A DNA stretch of 59,820 nucleotides, from positions 1 to 59,820 of the forward strand of contig CACAPQ010000011.1 in assembly GCA_902534325.1 (NCBI GenBank). The letters are read 5' to 3'. The notes under the pieces are model-generated. The model was given only the letters and a program-made list of their open reading frames with translations. It ran no database searches and was not told where the DNA came from. Positions 57,266-59,820 of this stretch are shown here, one piece after another. The translations under genes and the position numbers were made by a program. Numbering within the stretch: the stretch's first letter is position 1; every line of letters starts with the position of its first letter. The DNA is from Paracoccaceae bacterium (lineage in GTDB: Bacteria > Pseudomonadota > Alphaproteobacteria > Rhodobacterales > Rhodobacteraceae).

Positions 57266-58027
57266 CTAATCGTTTTTTCTAAAGAAGACCGGCGAAAATC
57301 GAGATGACTCTTTCGGATTATAACTATAGCCAGCAAGATTAAACTGAATTAAATCTTCTATTTTAGCAATTCTATTTTCCACCACATACCTAGCCATTGC
57401 ACCTCTCGCTTTTTTTGCATAAAAGCTTATTTGCTTAGGGCCTTTTGAGGTCAGCTCAAAAAATTGAGGCGTGATAACTTCTAATTCCAATGACTTGTTA
57501 TCTATTGCTTTAAAGTATTCTTGGCTTGCACAATTTAAAAGTAATGTAGACTTAGTACTTTTTGCTTGAAGGTTTATTTCATTAGATAATCGACTTCCCC
57601 AATAGGCATACAAATCAGAAGTATTTTCAACTTTCAATCGGCTACCCATTTCCAGGCGATAAGGTTCAATTTCATCCAGAGGCCTTAAAAGCCCATAAAG
57701 ACCGGATAAAATCCTCATATGGTCCTGAGCCCATCTTAAAGTATCTTCATCTAATGATTTAGCATCAAAACCGGTATAGGTATCGCCTGCAAAAGCAAAC
57801 GCTGCAGGCTTTCGATCTTGATTTCCAAAATTGTTAAATCGTTCCTTGTTCAGGCGTGCCAAGGCAGGGCTAATTTTCATTAGGGACTGTAAGTTTTCCT
57901 CCGATAGCTGACTTGCAGCTTTGACTAACCTGTCAGTATTATCAGAAAATAGTGGTTTTGATGTTTTTATTTTCTCGACTTTAGGGCTCATGTCTAATTT
58001 CTTAGCCGGAGAAACAACAACAAGCAT
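57266..58027 (-). CDS. yaaA: YaaA, peroxide-stress protein
   Basis: A 253-residue UPF0246 protein beginning LVVVSPAKKLDMSP, with NKERFNNF, AFAFAGDTYTGFDAKSL, YGLLRPLDEIEPYRLEMG and the C-terminal KKARGAMARYVVENRI. In E. coli it limits free iron during hydrogen peroxide stress and binds DNA. Here it is monocistronic between ppaC and yggT; 141 bp upstream contain no gene. Confidence 0.92.
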   Translation of the reverse strand: MLVVVSPAKKLDMSPKVEKIKTSKPLFSDNTDRLVKAASQLSEENLQSLMKISPALARLNKERFNNFGNQDRKPAAFAFAGDTYTGFDAKSLDEDTLRWAQDHMRILSGLYGLLRPLDEIEPYRLEMGSRLKVENTSDLYAYWGSRLSNEINLQAKSTKSTLLLNCASQEYFKAIDNKSLELEVITPQFFELTSKGPKQISFYAKKARGAMARYVVENRIAKIEDLIQFNLAGYSYNPKESSRFSPVFFRKND

Positions 58028-58168
58028 TTAATTAATTCCTTTTATCTTTCATCTTATAACAAATAATTCAAATTTAACTTCAAACAAGATTATAAACAAA
58101 CCAAGAATATAGTTTACCAATTTTTACCTAAATATCGATAATTACTTTAATTAATTCTTTACGTTAGC

Positions 58169-58456
58169 CTACCTGAGTCCAAATAATTCAGGAAGAATAT
58201 AATCGCGTAAAGAAATTAAGATAATAAACGCTACTAGCGGCGATAAATCTAAAGGCTGGGTATTTGGTAAAACTCTACGGATTGGACCGTATATTGGTTC
58301 TAAAAGCCGGTTCAATCCCGTCCAGATTTGGGAAACAAGGGGCTGATAAAGATTTAAAACCTGGAAACTTATTAGCCAACTCATAATTATGTGAGCGATC
58401 ATAATAAAAAATGCGACATCTAATATCAAAAAGACAGGACCGTATATAGCTGACAT
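58169..58456 (-). CDS. YggT-family membrane protein
   Basis: A 95-residue protein with two hydrophobic helices (about 6-30 and 70-88) separated by a loop containing LNRLLEPIYGPIRRVLPN, the YggT signature. The family is linked to osmotic tolerance and to cell division or organelle positioning in plastids, but its mechanism is unclear. It is placed 66 bp after the hemY stop on the same strand. Confidence 0.88.
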   Translation of the reverse strand: MSAIYGPVFLILDVAFFIMIAHIIMSWLISFQVLNLYQPLVSQIWTGLNRLLEPIYGPIRRVLPNTQPLDLSPLVAFIILISLRDYILPELFGLR

Positions 58457-58522
58457 TAAAACTTTTCCCTTAATATTGTGATAAAGTAGGTCTTGCTCAC
58501 CGATTTAACAAGAGTAGTAAAA

Positions 58523-59820
58523 TCAACTTTTTGAACTATCATTTTCAATTTCGACATTGTCTAGTTCCGTTAGGCTCTCTTCTACTTCTAGGTCAAATTG
58601 AGCAGTTTCACTGTCATTGCTATTTAGTACATCTAATACAAAGGGAGCTCGCTCGATTCCAGAAGCAAGCTCAGCATTTGTTTCAGGAACATCCATCCAT
58701 GTTAAGGTATCTAATGCATTACAATTAAAACATGTTGGCCGCCAAACAGAATGTACTGTAGAGCAATTTTCGCAAACCCATTGTGGGCCGCGCGGTGCTG
58801 AAAGTGCCTTTGTCAGCCATTTTCGAATTACACTATCATCTGCACCTTCGCCTTTTTCGATAGCTGCAATAATCGTTAACGTACGGACGTTAGGCACCGT
58901 CTCATAAGTATCGCCAAGTGATCTGCGCGCATTAGGAAAATCTTCAGCCTGCAGATACATTTCAGCCATCATTATTTTCGTTTCAACATGCTTGGGATTC
59001 ATTTTAGCGAGCAACTTGAACCCCTTTTCTCTATCCTCAGAATTTTCCCCTTCATAAATTTCTGAATAGATCGCTGCCAAATCAGGATGAGGTTGAGATT
59101 CCCAAGCTTTTTTAATTACTTTTATTGCATTTTTTTTCTTATCATCTGTCAAATATTCTTTAGCAACTAAGGCGGCCGCTGGAACTAAATCAGGGGACAT
59201 ACGATTTGCCTCTATAGCCGTTACTTGAGCTTCAATTCTTTTATCAGTCTCGATTATTTCGGCCGCCTCTGATAATGCTAAAACAGCATCCCTTCTTTTA
59301 TGGACATCCTTAGGAAGACTGCCATATTTCAATTTTGCACCAAGAGTTTTTCGAGCTCCACGCCAATCTGATCCAAGAGTCTGAAGGCCTATCAGAACAT
59401 CCTGTGTTTCCTCATGTTTTGGTTTTAAGGAAAAAGCTTTTTCAGCTAATTTTAAGGCAGTGTCAGTATCGCCTTCAGAAAGGCGCTTTTTCATAATGCC
59501 CCTTACTCCGACGAACCTTGTGGTGGGATCTAAAATAAGCTCTTTATATATTTCTTCTGCGTGTTCAGCCTCACCTGCTATTTCTGCAGCTTGGGCAGCT
59601 AATAAATTGGTGAGTGAGGGTTTTTTAAGATATTTTTCTGCCTTTTTTGCCTTGGATAAAGCGGTGGACCCTTCGCCAGAAGCTAGGGCCATCATCCCTT
59701 CGGATAAAGCTCTAAAGCCCTTCCTTTCTCTATTGCGATCAAAGTATCGCGAAACTGCTGTTTCATCACCATTTATGAATCTAAAAATAGCGAGAATAAG
59801 CGAAACTATTTTAAGGACAA
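58523..59820 (-). CDS. hemY: HemY-like TPR membrane protein (5' end missing)
   Basis: The frame stays open to the right edge, so the start lies outside; 431 residues are visible. The first of these contain a hydrophobic run (KIVSLILAIF) and the HemY motif RYFDRNRERKGFRALSEGM. Tetratricopeptide-like helices fill the middle (TALKLAEKAFSLKPKHEETQ). Near the C-terminus a zinc-ribbon-like block has CENC and CFNC pairs around WRPT, then a long acidic tail. HemY is an inner-membrane protein implicated in late protoporphyrin synthesis. Confidence 0.88.
   Translation of the reverse strand, partial: VLKIVSLILAIFRFINGDETAVSRYFDRNRERKGFRALSEGMMALASGEGSTALSKAKKAEKYLKKPSLTNLLAAQAAEIAGEAEHAEEIYKELILDPTTRFVGVRGIMKKRLSEGDTDTALKLAEKAFSLKPKHEETQDVLIGLQTLGSDWRGARKTLGAKLKYGSLPKDVHKRRDAVLALSEAAEIIETDKRIEAQVTAIEANRMSPDLVPAAALVAKEYLTDDKKKNAIKVIKKAWESQPHPDLAAIYSEIYEGENSEDREKGFKLLAKMNPKHVETKIMMAEMYLQAEDFPNARRSLGDTYETVPNVRTLTIIAAIEKGEGADDSVIRKWLTKALSAPRGPQWVCENCSTVHSVWRPTCFNCNALDTLTWMDVPETNAELASGIERAPFVLDVLNSNDSETAQFDLEVEESLTELDNVEIENDSSKS

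Overview
The window is a compact, AT-rich stretch of core chromosome (I judge G+C just under 40% by eye, not by computation) from an alphaproteobacterium, most likely a low-GC marine member of the Rhodobacterales. The assignment is an inference from gene neighbourhoods typical of that order: lptA-lptB-hpf-ptsN, dxs/ispA/xseB with a histone-deacetylase-fold gene, serB opposite serC-serA, rpsT-dnaA-dnaN-recF-gyrB next to mutM/ubiE/ubiB, and ribF-MaoC-HAD. I see no insertion sequence, integrase, phage gene, CRISPR array, tRNA or rRNA. Both edges cut genes: lptA on the left and hemY on the right.

Layout. 1-2290: end of lptA, lptB, then hpf and ptsN. 2337-6524: cysQ, then dnaK-dnaJ behind a good RpoH-type promoter. 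6541-11807: a BktB-type thiolase, an SDR/epimerase-like gene and the leftward isoprenoid set (xseB, ispA, dxs). 11809-15642: an HDAC-fold amidohydrolase coupled to an SpuC-like aminotransferase, with a second class III aminotransferase divergent to it. 15769-17233: msrA, a zinc-less msrB and a rhodanese. 17230-21075: serB opposite serC-serA, with a structured leader before serC. 21221-26712: trhO, a lone hydantoinase/oxoprolinase, queG, a glutathione transferase and mtgA. 26833-32926: glutamate synthase (gltD-gltB). 33139-35826: uppP, aroQ, pgsA, moaD and moaE. 35852-38005: an OmpA/BON envelope protein with a small membrane/coiled-coil partner. 38066-43530: ubiA, ubiB and ubiE (ubiquinone synthesis) interleaved with rsmE and gshA. 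43647-52310: mutM, an enoyl-CoA hydratase and the replication block. 52325-59820: threonine aldolase, YcgN, ribF, MaoC, HAD, a family II pyrophosphatase, yaaA, YggT and hemY.

How the genes work together. Most are housekeeping genes in small operons with overlapping or abutting ends. Physiological groups are envelope transport and wall synthesis (lptAB, uppP, mtgA, pgsA, OmpA-BON), protein stress and repair (dnaKJ, msrA, msrB, hpf), quinone and isoprenoid synthesis (dxs, ispA, ubiA, ubiB, ubiE), nitrogen and amino-acid metabolism (gltBD, serABC, ltaE, two transaminases) and replication. Compaction is marked: three convergent gene pairs share one TTAA for both stop codons, and ubiA and rsmE start only 11 bp apart. 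I found just one textbook intrinsic terminator, after rpsT.

I do not see an obviously new biological system. The observations most worth a second look are non-coding: a serC leader with two competing hairpins, mirror-image sites ahead of msrB and the rhodanese gene, and a palindrome plus a GANTC cluster ahead of dnaA. Among the proteins, the HDAC/transaminase pair and the OmpA-BON pair stand out.
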